DNA of 64,000 bases from Brachycybe producta (taxonomy: Eukaryota; Arthropoda; Diplopoda; Playtdesmida; Andrognathidae), in NCBI GenBank assembly GCA_036925085.1, contig JAUPFP010000004.1:4602001-4666000 (forward strand), given 5' to 3'. The translations under genes were made by a program, and so were the position numbers. How positions within the stretch are numbered: position 1 is the stretch's first letter; the number at the start of each line of letters is the position of its first letter. The notes under the pieces are model-generated. The model was not told where the DNA came from and did not search any database. It worked only from the letters and a program-made list of their open reading frames with translations. Below, in pieces: positions 46,243-59,200 of this stretch.

Positions 46243-46527
46243 AGGTCCAGTTATATAGGAACGTGAAGACTACGGGACAAGCACGACACAAGCCCAAGCA
46301 TAGTAGTTGGAAAATATTGTCCTCGCTCAACTTAGTCACCAACGATATATATAATTATATATTTTTCCCGAATCCCTCTCAATTCTCGTCGACATCACAT
46401 TGTTATGTCACGAGTTAATTATGTCTCGTTCCTGTCTCCCCACGTGCTAATACAATTGGAAAGGTTTTTTCTTCGATCTCATGTCGTGCTCATCCTTTAG
46501 TCTCCACGTTCCAATATAATTAGACCT
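46243..46527. mobile_element. MITE (GGTCCAGTTATATAGGAACG family), copy A
   Basis: Ends AGGTCCAGTTATATAGGAAC and GTTCCAATATAATTAGACCT, with TTA on both sides (46240-46242 and 46528-46530). Inner blocks GGGACAAGCACGACAC and GTCGTGCTCATCC are shared, inverted, with copy B at 47,301. Confidence 0.85.
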
Positions 46528-46659
46528 TTAAAAGAAGAAAACTAGCAACTTGAACTTAAATATAAACCCATACAGTGGCGTAAAGAGTACGAGAAAATGC
46601 TCTGAGTGAGAAAATGACAGCAGAAAATACAGTAGCACAAAACATTCAATCCCAAAATA

Positions 46660-47224
46660 CAGGGTCCGGCAATAGGTACTGACGCATTTGTGAGCACTGT
46701 GGTGGGAAGACAGACACTGAGTGGGGGACAATATATTGCGCAATAAATTTAATGTTATGCAGTTTCAGTAGCCATGAATTCTTGGCCTGTGCAGCAACGA
46801 ATTTTTTGTGTTACAGTGTTCATTCGAACGGGAAGCATAATCTATCTCGAAATGGATATGTTAATTGGCCGGCAAGATCTCCGGATTTGACTTGCTGCGA
46901 TTTTTTCTTATGGGGATATCTGAAGTACAAAGTGTTTGTTGACAGGCCTCCACACATTACAGGAGTTGAGAAACAACATAACCAACGAAATTAGAGCGAT
47001 CGGCCCAGATGTATTGCACTGTGTCATGCAATCTTTTCGCAGCAGGCTCCAAGAATTCGAAAGACAAGAAGGAGCACATTTGTCTAACATAATTTTTAAA
47101 AAATAAGCATATTTGAAAACTGCATTATGTATAGAATAAATATGTTCCGTTTTAATCTCTGTGTTTCAATTACTAAGCTGACAATCGCACGATAAAAACT
47201 GTCAATACCTACTGCCGGACCCTA
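46660..47224 (+). mobile_element. Tc1/mariner-superfamily element, internally deleted
   Basis: Inverted ends of 23 bp, AGGGTCCGGCAATAGGTACT and AATACCTACTGCCGGACCCT, differ at two positions. TA flanks both sides (46658-46659 and 47225-47226). Inside, MNSWPVQQRIFCVTVFIRTG (ATG at 46,774) resembles a transposase N-terminal helix. It is followed closely by the C-terminal catalytic end (NWPARSPDLTCCDFFLWGYL). Most of the DDE domain between them is gone. The tail (LRNNITNEIRAIGPDVLHCV to TAA at about 47,105) is in another frame, by a one-base shift near 46,957. A dead deletion derivative. Confidence 0.9.
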
Positions 47225-47300
47225 TATAATTTGACATTCGCTAATCATTTTTGAATATGCAAAATACAATGTATATTGAACAGTTTGGGTGACCAACTTA

Positions 47301-47669
47301 GGGTCCATTTATACATTTACATAACGACTATGGGATGAGCCCGAGAAAAAAGCCTTTATTTATACATGCACATGGCGAGACCGGGCAACGACTTTAGAAT
47401 GACTCATGATATAATCGATTAGATAAAAAGACGTCAACCAGTTCTTCGTTCTAAAAATCGTTCTAAGAATTACACAAACTAGAACGGGAAGAGAACTGAA
47501 AGCTTCCTAACAAATATCGTTTGCAACGAGTTCAGCAAGACCCATCCTTGAAACGGACGAGCTCGGTGTCAACATAAAAAGTTCTCTTGAAAAACGTTGA
47601 ACAATATTTTGGCTCTGGCTTGTGTCGTGCTCGTCCCCATAGTCGTTACTTACCTGTATAAATAGACCC
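47301..47669. mobile_element. MITE (GGTCCATTTATACA family), copy B
   Basis: Ends GGGTCCATTTATACATTTAC and GTATAAATAGACCC, with TTA on both sides (47298-47300 and 47670-47672). The inner arms AACGACTATGGGATGAGC and CGTGCTCGTCCCCATAGTCG show it belongs with copy A at 46,243. Confidence 0.87.
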
Positions 47670-47672
47670 TTA

Positions 47673-50148
47673 TTCAGGAAGGGGCGCCATTGTAGGGGTT
47701 CATTAACTTTTTACGGGAAACAAGAGCGTTTTTGAAACCTTGCCCCGGGCGCCTAAACTTCTAACTATGCCACTCTCTTCTAAACAGGGTTCCAGAATAG
47801 AAAAACCTTGTACAAAAAGAGTACTCAATAAAATATGGTTTTTCTGTGTTTTAAATCCTGCTCAGAGGGTACAAAAGTTTCAAGTGCTATTTTTTTCTCT
47901 TGAATTTGAGGAGCTTAAGTTTAAAACGATTAATGGTTAGACTGTGTCATTGCATATATTAATTTGAACAGGATTTACATTTTGATAATCCGATAGGTTT
48001 GTTGGATCACAACAAACATTGAAAAATGCATCATACCTCTTTTCATAAAACATGCATCAGTTTACGACTTCAAAGCGTGTTTTTACATGGACAAAATTAA
48101 GACATAGCCTACTAAAACGGTACCATAAAACGGTATTTGCACGTCAAAACATCAGACAATAAAATGGTAAAATGTCACACTTAAATCTGGTAAAAACCAA
48201 ACCGACTCCAGACTTAAAAATGTTTGATCACATCAATGTAAATTAAGTTTAAATCCCAACCTAAAATTAAGTTTTAAACCAGCATCCAAGTTTACTCCAG
48301 ATTTCCATTAAGAATTGTCGTCGCAGTCGTCAATACACACGAACACTCACTCGAAAATTAAGAAATTAATCCATCCCTCATAAAATTATCGATTAACCTC
48401 ATGAGCAGATTGGATACAAACACCCCAAAATGATATTCAAGAGGGGTATGTTACTACATTGTCCATGATTATGAATCCAAATAAAGATTCACCGATAACG
48501 CGGACTTTTTCTTCAAATATGGAAAAGGTCACATTATTATACAGTAGTAACTTGCATCCATTCCAAAGTCCCAATATTAAAGCACGGATAATGATTGGCT
48601 TAAGTTTCTGTCTTAATTAATCTTGACATTTTTCGATTAGTAACAGAAAATTTTAGCTTTCAGAGGTGTTGTTGTTCATGACTGTCATTCTTTGTGAACA
48701 ATGAATACAGAAAATCTGACTACTTTATTCTTGTCAGAACCATGCAAAGTGTAAATCGGCCTTTCTTTTAACTTCAACATATCAGCAACGTTGAAGTTGG
48801 CTAAAAGAACATTTCCCTTTTATTGTGATTTGTAACAGCTCGACCGATACAATAACATTGCCGATTGTTCAGTAAAAACAATTGGATTACGCCGACATAA
48901 TGCCCATATTTTTATTTTTTTTTTGTAATAAAATATTTATTAACTGTAGTAAGTACTGAAGTTGGCGTCGACACTCTCCATGGCCATTTTAGAGATAAAA
49001 TTCGTGTTTATTATTGATTTGAAACAATAAACAAAGAATAGTATAAAAATGTAAATATATGAAAAGCTTTTTGTTTAAAACTTACCATGTCCAAAATTGA
49101 AGGTTTACACTTTACAGTGGATTTACGCCTTCAACTAGTGTCTTTCGTTGAAAAAACGCATAATGTTTCCCACTTTACAGAATATTAATGGACGTAAAAG
49201 TTTCTATTTGGTTGCATTCACTAATTTCTTTGTTTTTGTTCAAATGCATAAAATTATTGGCATAAATCAGCGTTAAAACATCCCGATATATGAAAATCCA
49301 TAACTATCGATGTTGATACAATCGGTTTGCATCATGATGTATCGGCCGATCCCTAATGATTAGAGAGCTCTTGACGGTTATGCCTAGGCTTGCCACCCGG
49401 CTGTCCTCCGGTCAGGACCGTCCTCCACGAACGTATTTAAGTTTTTATACAATTTATTGTGTTGTTTCCACAAAAGAGAAAAGGTGGTAAGCCTAGTTAT
49501 GCCCCACTTGAATTAATCCATCAAAAAATAATAAACACACAAATCAACAATGCTTTTAACGTAAAAATAGCAGCATCGCTAATTGAATAGTGTTAATTTG
49601 TTTAATTTGCATAACTCCCAAGATGCTCTAGTCCGTTCATGTGAAAGACTTAATTTGTACATAAGAAAGTGTATTTTTTCTTTTTGAAACAGTCGAAAAG
49701 AGAGAAGAAGAAAAAAAGATGATAATGAAAAAAATTCATTTGGTTAAAGTTAAAAAAGGAAAATTACTAGAACTCAAATTTGAAAAACAAAACTAAACAT
49801 AATTAACTCTATAAATACAAATTACATATGTAAATAAATTTTATGAAATTAATATATATTTACGTGTATAGAACATATGAATGAACTGAAGATTTCCTTT
49901 CAATTCTCAATTCAATCGTAAACACAAAACACACAATGAAGAGAGAAATTCTATTTATATTAACAACTCTCGTGATGATAAAATAATATTAGTACAAACC
50001 TTTAAATTTACAATAGCAACAGCAGCTTTAGGGAACGAAAAAAAGGTTCCTAGCTACTGCTACTGTCTGACAATCTCACCGTGTCTTCTCTCATTTTCAA
50101 GCTTAAAATATCGAGAAGATTGTCGTCCTTGGTATAATTTTCATTCTT
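47673..50148. other. Intergenic region between convergent genes; includes CERT1 3' UTR
   Basis: I see no gene or TE end. The right part, just below 50,149, should hold the CERT1 3' UTR. I found no unambiguous AATAAA on the minus strand within the first few hundred bases. A small AACTTCAAC hairpin sits near 48,770-48,800. Confidence 0.5.
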
Positions 50149-50276
50149 TTAGAAGAGAATCGGTTTGTTCTCCGTCTGATCTCTAACGTACTGAGTAAAT
50201 CTCTTGAGGAACTTTGGGTATTCTCTTTTGTATAAGGCCCTGAGGACCGATGATGGAGCCCATCCACCGGGATTTA
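50149..50276 (-). CDS. CERT1: CERT1 coding exon 12 (START C-terminus, stop)
   Basis: [20 protein letters not shown], then [22 protein letters not shown] and TAA (51-49 of 50,1xx). The C-terminal PILF is characteristic of CERT. Acceptor GGTTTCAG. Confidence 0.96.
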
Positions 50277-53200
50277 CTGAAACCATCAAAAAAGACAAAT
50301 GATTTTTTGTAAAAAAAAACAGTTCATGTTATTCACTGAATATGAGCAATTGCAATTTGGTATTTTTGTCTTTGCATTTGAGCAAAAACGTGTGTTAGGC
50401 CCGATCCACATCGAGCTGACAAAACATAAATTCAGTGTTTCAAGACAAACTGGCGATAATTCTAAAACAGTTCTGTGATTTGTGTGTTGTTTTTGTCTGC
50501 AATTACAAAAACTATTCCACGTTCCACCGCATGTCAGTAAACATCAAAATGTTTGTATTTTGTCTCTGTACTATGCAACATTTTTTCAACTCTTTCTGTA
50601 CAGTGTGGGCAGTTACAGAAACAAAAACCGAATTTGTTTGTGTTTTGTCACAAATGCGTTGTGATTTTGTCTTAAGTACTGCCGACAGTTGTTTCAGTTT
50701 TGTTTTGTTTCCAAAACCTGCTTTTCTGGCATTTTTGTTTTGTTTTTGTCTCGAACTCATCTTGCACTTTTGTCAGCTTGTTGTGGATCGGGTGTTAAAA
50801 ACAACATTTTGAAACCAAATTTAGGCAACTAGACCAAAAAAAAAAAACTGGGCAACAATTTTCATTAAAAAGTTGTTCAAAATGTTCATCGTGAAACGCC
50901 CAGTAACATTTAGAAATCTCCTGGATTTTTCAGTTTAGTCGTGTTTAAGCTTTGCCTCAAGCAACATTTCAGAATACAGCCATTAGATTATTATACTAAT
51001 ATTCAAATTAACTGCGGTGTACAGTATTTATGTTAATCTTTAGCAAAATATTCCAAAATTCAATAAAACTGAAGGTCATATTCGTAATAAGTGGGAAGTC
51101 AAAGCTATATTTGTCAAACTCGACTTTTTAGACGAAATTTTCTATCATAAAGTTCACGAGTCTCACACTACTACCTATGAGTTAGAAAACATTAAAAATA
51201 TGGTGGACCTGATGAACGAAATTCTCTTTATAAACTTCATTAGCTATAACATGAAACAAATATTTCAACCAGGATTTACATATCAAACTACTTAAAAAAT
51301 GAAACCCCCATTAACATTTTGAAGAAACGAGGTTTACCAATTGCACAGTAAGTTATCTTGCAAGTGAGGTTTTCCCGTTGAATGTCTCCGTTGTCGGACG
51401 GCGGATCGACGAACGTCTGACAGACTAGGCAAATAGTGAGTCTCACTCGAACGCATTTGCCGAGCTAAATGGTTAACGAGACGAGATAAAAAAAAAAAAA
51501 ATCCTTCGATTAGTTTGTGGGTTATCGGCATAATATTATATATGAAAACGTACTGGAATGTCGAGATAATCGGTGGAGTTGTTGCATACGATCCAAATAT
51601 CGTGAGCGTCTTCGTCTTTGACGTCACGTATGCAACGTATGTGAGACCAGAAGAGAGCATCGCGTTGAACCGTCGGCCAAACCCGTTTGTGAACTTGGTG
51701 AAAGATAAGACAATCGTCCGAGATTGGTTCTACTATTTTCATAGTTTCGACAGTAGCTATATATGTACAACAACAAAAACATAAATATATGCAGGTTAAA
51801 AAATAAAAAATGCGCAAATTGTTTTTTAGAAATTATGCGTTTTATGCAAAACCCTAAAAAACATGCACAAAAAAGTCTGTTTTATGCAAATAAAAATGGA
51901 AAATCAAAGCGATTTGTTTTTCTAACAAAAAAAAAAACCGTTTTTCCCAAATACGTACTTTCCCATTCTAACCGTACATCGGGATCGAAGAAATAATGGC
52001 ACATTTCGTGTCCGGTGACTCCCTAAAACGAACGAACAACAGTCGACACGATTAAACACCTGCTAAGAGATAAAAAGGGTTTGACGCTCTCTCGGTACAC
52101 CTTAACTGTGTGAACTGCTTTCAGAGGATCAACGGCGATGCCACCTTCTTCAACTTCTCGTTTGTACATTCTCATTTCGCCATCTTCGGCAAACAAGAAC
52201 CAACCTCCTTCTCCAACTCCCATCTTAGCATAATTGAATTGCTCTTTCGTAACGCGATCAATCTAATCCAATAACAAAACTCTTAGATCAAGATATTCGT
52301 TGGTAATTTCTCAATATGGTGTCGAAAACGATGAGAACACATTTCAAGCTTTATTTGAAACTAAAAGAATGTAATGAATGTAAACTTTTTATAAAACTTG
52401 AAAACTAATTTCTTCACCGCTTTGCTTATCAAAAACATTACATTTGGCGGCTATTCATCGGAAGAATGGCAAATTTTTTTTATCATTAATAATCCATATT
52501 CTCAGCATGATTTCGGGAATCTTACTGAAAAGTGTTCAACAATTGCATGTTTGGGGAAATAGTCGCCTGACGTACCAACTACTCCTGACCCGAACTAGAA
52601 CATCCTTTGATGTGACGGGCGAAAACCGACAACTGGTGGATCGGGGATAAACAGAACAACGAACAAACTCGTTACAGAGAAATGTTCGGAAAACCGTCTA
52701 CATTGTTTGCGAACAGTGTTTGGCCAGTTGATTTCAGAGCATTAAAACACTTGTTTTAACAGGCTATTTAGATTGAACGCCGGCTTTTATTTCCTGACGA
52801 CATTAACTACAAGTGCTTGACAATTTTGTGTGAATTGCAAATTAAAAAAACATACTACAAATGAACCACTAAATTTGCCATTATCACAAACATTCATTTA
52901 ACGGTTCTAGTTTCTAATAAACATTAAAATCATTTTAAGCATTGTTTTAAAACAAACATTCTCATCGATTTCTGCACTAAAAAACTCTCAAGAGATTTTT
53001 TCCCTCGGTTCGTACTTCACTCCACAGAGGATGCAGAGCAAGTTTCGACGCTTGAGGTCGTTCTGCTGACTTGGTTCTTTGCCTGACTATCCTCTAAACA
53101 AACAAAAACGTCTCAGGGACTAATTTCTTCTTCGTAATTATTTATCGCCGGCATACCTTTTCTTCCTCACTGTCTAACTTATCCAAACTTGCATCGACAG

Positions 53201-56200
53201 CATCGAAGAACTCCTCTTCGTGCAACGTACTGTGGGGTCCTTCCTAAAAAAAAGTATACGGATAATAATAAACCAATCAGCTATAAAATTCTAACAATCA
53301 AGTGCTCAAACCTCATAGTCCGGACCGCCGAGTACAATTGTACGTTGCTGCTGAGCTTCGACGTGAGCCTGTCTATACAAATCCTCTACTTTTTTGCGAC
53401 GATCGGTCTCTTTGTCAAGACGCCGCCGCCAACTATCTTCCCTCTGAGTCATCAGTTCGATACAGTGTGAAAGTGTGCTCAAGATCCCCGCCGTAGTCGC
53501 CTTAAAAGTAAGAGCCTCCCCTTTAAAGTCCAGAGAGTGACCACCGTGCTGAATTAGCAACTCCTTCGATAGAACCCCAGCTGTAAGAATAGTCAAAACA
53601 AACGACTTCCAATCAAGACGAATCACCTTCAGAATGATTCTCATTTTTGTAATGCAATAAAATCCAATAAATCGACAGTTAAAACCCTTAACAATCTGAC
53701 GCATATCTCATGAAGCAGCATGAAATAATTGGAATACATATTAGATTTTCGTTTCTATCTGAATTATTTGTACAAATGGCTTTTCGATCGTCTTTTTCAA
53801 ACCAAATGTCTCTTTACGTTAAAGATCTCGAGTAAGCTTCAAAACTGAATTCAAAACTACATTTAAATCTTTGGTGTTAAAATTAACAAAAAAAAAGTTG
53901 CCTGTTGAAATACATTTTGCAGAGTAAATATTAAAAAATAACCGCTAAACATATTTATCTTTATAAATAGTTATTTTTGGAAAGAAATAGGTGTTTTAAG
54001 AATCTGTAGAAGTTATAACTTTAGTTACATTTGACTGCATGATTGAGCTTCTGAGATTCGAATCCAGGAGCCATTGTGTTGTTTCTTCCAGAGTCCATGT
54101 CATCAAGAATATCCTCGTCTAAAACCACTGGAGCAACTAGTTATGAAAAGAGAGAGAGAGAGAAGCAAATTAAGGTTAAGGTTGGTTTTATTTCATGAAC
54201 AATAAACTTGTTCATAATAAACAAGAAAAGAGGGAGTTTTATTGACATCCAAGTGTCCAGAATACCAGCAAAAAAAATATAGAACACGTACAAAGAAAAA
54301 ATGTTTCTCTTCGAAATATTTTTCTATGTGAAAATTTGAAATGTGGGACAACACAACTCGATTTCAACAGTTATTTTCTCAATAAGATCCATCAATTCGA
54401 ACAAGGAAGTCTGAAAGTCTGCCAAATTATGTTTAAAATGGGAAACACCTCTCATAAACCTAAAAAGACTGCCATATGATCATAAGCACTTACATCATAA
54501 GATGTAAAATGTCACAATTTTATGATTTTTAGTTTATAAAGATGGCCCTGGCATTTACAGTATATAATGACATTATATAACAAACGAAAAAAGTAACCAA
54601 ATGATGTGCAATAGAAAAAAATAGCAAAAGAATTGCACTTCACGTTAAAGTGGTTTTACAGTGCAAGCGCCACCCTTGAAGTAGATTATTCTGCTTTTAA
54701 GAGAAACTGTTTAAAAAAACTAGGAAGGTAGGCTCAATCACTTAATGGTAATTTCACACATATCTTTGAAAATAAGCTTTTTATTTGAAAATGACTCCAA
54801 CTACTTTAAAGCAGACAATGTTCTTTTTTTTTGACAAAAAAAATGTCAAAAAAAAGTTTTAAAAAGTTCATAAAAAGTTTATTTTGAAAGATAAACATGA
54901 AAATAGTATTAAGTAATTCAGCTACCGTTCTATTTCGTCTTAATGTTGCTTCTTTGATTAGACGCAGGTAACGATCATAATTTCACTTGAAAAGTCTTCT
55001 TTTTAAAAGAAGTGAGTCTTCTTTCAGAGATATACAAACTCAAAATTGCATAAACTATGTAACTCATTATTCACTGCAAATTTTTTTTCTGTCAAGCTGG
55101 TATTTTTTTTTTTAAAAAAAAGTTCAATTCTAAAGATAAAACAAATTTAAATGAACAGCGGACGAACAAACGAAACCAGTCGCCGTTTCTATTGTTTTAG
55201 TTCAGACAGAAAACTTGCAAATTCTTCTGAAATTTATTCAGCTATAAAAAAGGAAATAAGGGAAAAAATAATCCATTCAAAAGTGAAGAGACGAAACATG
55301 AATCACATCAAAATGTTCATTTTTATGATAAAAAAACAACAAAACTATTCCGCTTATTTATTTTATTAAAAAAAACTAGCAAATTGTAATATTAATATGA
55401 CTACAAATTTTAAACACAGGAAAAACCGTATCAGACGGTTTATTGAACAGCTGATTTTAGAACTCTGATTATATTTATTCTTGTATTCAGGAACAACATT
55501 CAGAGAAACCAAAAAGTATTCTAGAAACTAGAAGGGTAGTCCAATCCCTTAAGGATATTTTCACGTTGATATACAGTATTTCAAAATGAGCTTTTTATAT
55601 ACATAATTTGTTGTTAAAATATCATTTGCATCGCGTTAAAGGTGAGCCATTTTCAAAATCTCATAAAAAAAGCTTATTTAAAAAGATGACAACATGAAAA
55701 TACTCTTAAGTGATTGAGCTACCCTTCTAGTTTCGAAAACACTTTCACGTTTCTCTTCATTTTGCACATGAATAACAGAATAACCTGATTTCGAGAGGCG
55801 TTTAAAATTTAAAACCACCGTAACAAGAAAAAGGATTGCAAGAAACATATTTTCAGTCCGGTTGCTTAAAACAGCATAAAACTCACTCTTTTAACAAAAA
55901 AAAAAATAATCAGGTTCCTTCCATTTCGTGTTAAACGGTTTCCAATGGGCGAAAATGAACACAAAAACTGGTTATATTTTATATTGGGTATCCAGTATGA
56001 CCAAAAAAAAATCGCCAAATTTCTAGATGTGATCCTCTAAAGAGAAATTTCAATTTGTTGTTTTGTAAATCGGTATTAGTCTTAGGCCCGCATTCCTCAA
56101 TGTCTTCCCCGCGTACTCAAGTGAAACGTGTTAGAAAACTCTCACTTCACCAGTTTCTTGTATTAATAATAACAATCTCACACTCTTGACCTCCCCTCTT

Positions 56201-59200
56201 CATCAAAAATCTCGATAATCTTTTTCAAGTAAATCACAGTGTGACGAGGAAACCCTTCACACTCGTGCTGCCGTTAGGAGAGAATGTTAAGTGAATCTGT
56301 ATTAAGAATCTGGGATTTATTTATCTTACCTGTCAGAGACTTGGAAAAAATGTAAAACATCTAAATCACACAACTTAAAATATTCACTTTTTAATTCCCG
56401 CTATTCAAAAATTCAACAGTATTGTAAGCTCGAAGAATGATAAACACGACTGTTCCGTAATGTGGCCACACAAATAATCTCTCGATGACCGATGATGTTC
56501 TTATCAAAAATGCACATCCTTCATTAAATTCTAATTACGCGAACATTCCAACAAAAAATTCTTATGTAAAATCTTTTTTTTTTTCAAAAAAACAAAAAAA
56601 AAAACCGTAATATAAACGATTCAGACGAGTGAATTAACAAATTGAGCAACCTAAAAACTGGTCACACAAAGTTAACAAACTTATTTGTTAAAATTCCTTT
56701 TTTTTTAAAAAAAAAAAAAAAACTGCTGCCCACACGCAAATAAATCAAACTCACCCACACCCTAATTGTTATTTCATTCTGGTAATTTATAAAAGAAAAA
56801 ACCCATTCTTCTACTTTACACAAGTTATTCATGTAAAACAGTAAATACAAACAACATCAATTAATAATTAATGAAATTTGATTGATTAAATATTGCTGTA
56901 AAACAAAAAGAAAATAGATGAATCAAGTTGAGACGAAGCACACTTACTTAAAGTTTGATTCATGGCAGCGACCGACTGCGAACACGCATCGAAATAACTC
57001 TGTAAGGTGTCGACCTGACGACACAGAATGTCTCTGAACGTTTCCATTTCAGCCAGTTTCTCTCTGAGGCCACGGCCCTTCTTAAAAGAGGAGGTGCTAG
57101 TGCCAGATAGCGTTGCACTGCCGATCGAAATGCTCGAACCGTGTCGACGGAGGCTACAATTCTCGCTACCATACCCAGAGTCGGCCTTAATTATTTAACA
57201 TAGAAGAAGAAAAAAAAAACACGAAAACTCTCGTATTAGGACACATATATTACCAGTATGGTAAGTAAAAGAAAAGTGGGAGGGAGAGGTGATTAAAGAA
57301 AAACCATGTTGTGTTTGTATCTGTGTGTGTGGGTCATCAAACCATCTCTCTCTCTCTTTTCTTTATTCCATAATATCTAGGTCGAATGTCAATACACCTC
57401 TTTGAGTTTTAATACGTTTTCTTATGTGTCTCTGTTTATATTATGAAGAACAACGACCTTCTTCAAAATACCGTAAGTTTTCTCGGTAAAAAAGGAGGAG
57501 AAACACTAGATAGAAGGAGGGAAGTTGAACGAAACTTCTCTCTCCTCCGTTCCCCTTTTTTATTCACTTATTACCTGTTTATCTACTAATTTTGAGACTC
57601 GAGAACCAATTCAAAAAGGGAACGTAGCAATTGAAACTCAACTTGAATCTGAGTCTCTGTACAGGGTTCGAACAGTGGACTTATAATTGAGTATTTTTTG
57701 TAACAGGTTTCTTTTTTTATTTCTATGTTGAGAACCGTGCTCTAAAGAGAGTTCAAGTTCAGAATTTCTTCTTGAAATAGAACCTAAATGATTTCAAAAT
57801 GAAACAATTTCCCGTAGGAAAATGAGCAGCTTTTCTACCACATGCTCGGATTCTCAGAAACAACAACACTATGATAAATTTGATACAATTCAATTTTTTT
57901 CTTTTACAAAACTAGAATAGTATAAAAGATTATGCTAAACGTTTTTTTTTTTTTTTTTTCATAGCTATACTTACAAAAAATAAAAAAAAATCATAGTAAT
58001 TTGAAAATGACCCGGTTTTTTGTTTAAAACCGTCTTAAAACGTTCAATTTTGAAAGATATCACAATGAAAAAAAAAAAAAACTGAGCATTATCATCAACT
58101 ATTCTAGTTTCTAAAACACTCTGAATTTGTATCATAATGTTTCGATTCCTGAAAAAAAAAAACTGAAGACAGTAGTAAAACTGTCTCAAAACCGTAGGGA
58201 GAATTCACGTTTTCTTTCAGTCTTAATATTATAATTCCAAGGTATACATTTTTCTAATTAAGTTGCTCGTAAAAATTAATGATTCTCCTGCCTTTTTTTT
58301 TTACTTGCGTTCATTTACTGAAGTTTATCCTTTTTTGTATATTTTTTTCATGTTTTATTCCCAGCCTCACTGGCTGTTGCTGCTACTACTACTGGCCTTT
58401 TGTCGGTCATTCAATATTAATAATAGTAGAGTTAATAATAAATTATTAATAATATTAATGACGATAAAACAAAAAACTGTCTGTGCAACTGCTATACGAA
58501 CATGGCAACTAATTGACCAAACCAGCGACCACCACCCAAAAGCAGTAAACACATTTAATAACATTAGAATTCCCAATAGGACGACGGATGAGGATGACAC
58601 TAGCTTCCATAAACAGAATCATCACGAAAACGTCGAAAAGATACATAAATTTATAGCACTGGTTCTCACGTTAAAAACTATTAGTATTCTTCTTCATTAG
58701 ATGTATATGAAAACATTTTTTTACGATTAAAACCTGTTCGAGCCATGCGGTTACTGTAGGATTGATCTATTGCGCCGTGTAAGAAGATCACAGTGGTTAT
58801 AACATAATTTAATATTTTCAAATATATATTTTTGGAAAAAAGAAAAATGAAACCAGTGGTTGCCAAAGGGTGTGTACCACTATGCCATAGCACAATAGTG
58901 TGCCGTCATCAGGGTTGTTTCATTTAAATCAAAAGATTTAAATCATGTTTTAAATCTAAATCACTAAAAATTATGATTTTTAACAAAACTGATTTTCCAA
59001 GCTTCTTGTGACTTCTAGGGCCAGTTGAGCACTCCTGAGGCATTAAATATTTTTTGACTTTTGGCCGTTTTTCTATTTTTTTTTTTAAAAAATCAACCCT
59101 GGCAAACAAAAAAAAAAAATACAACTGCCCTGAGCAAAAAAAGTTTGAGAAACACTGATGTAGATGATTGCACAGTGATTGCATTTTGCACATGCGCACT

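Noticed and set aside
50435-50812. 125-codon plus-strand frame
   Set aside because: It lies within the intron 11 MITE and consists of TTTTGT-derived phenylalanine/cysteine/leucine repeats.
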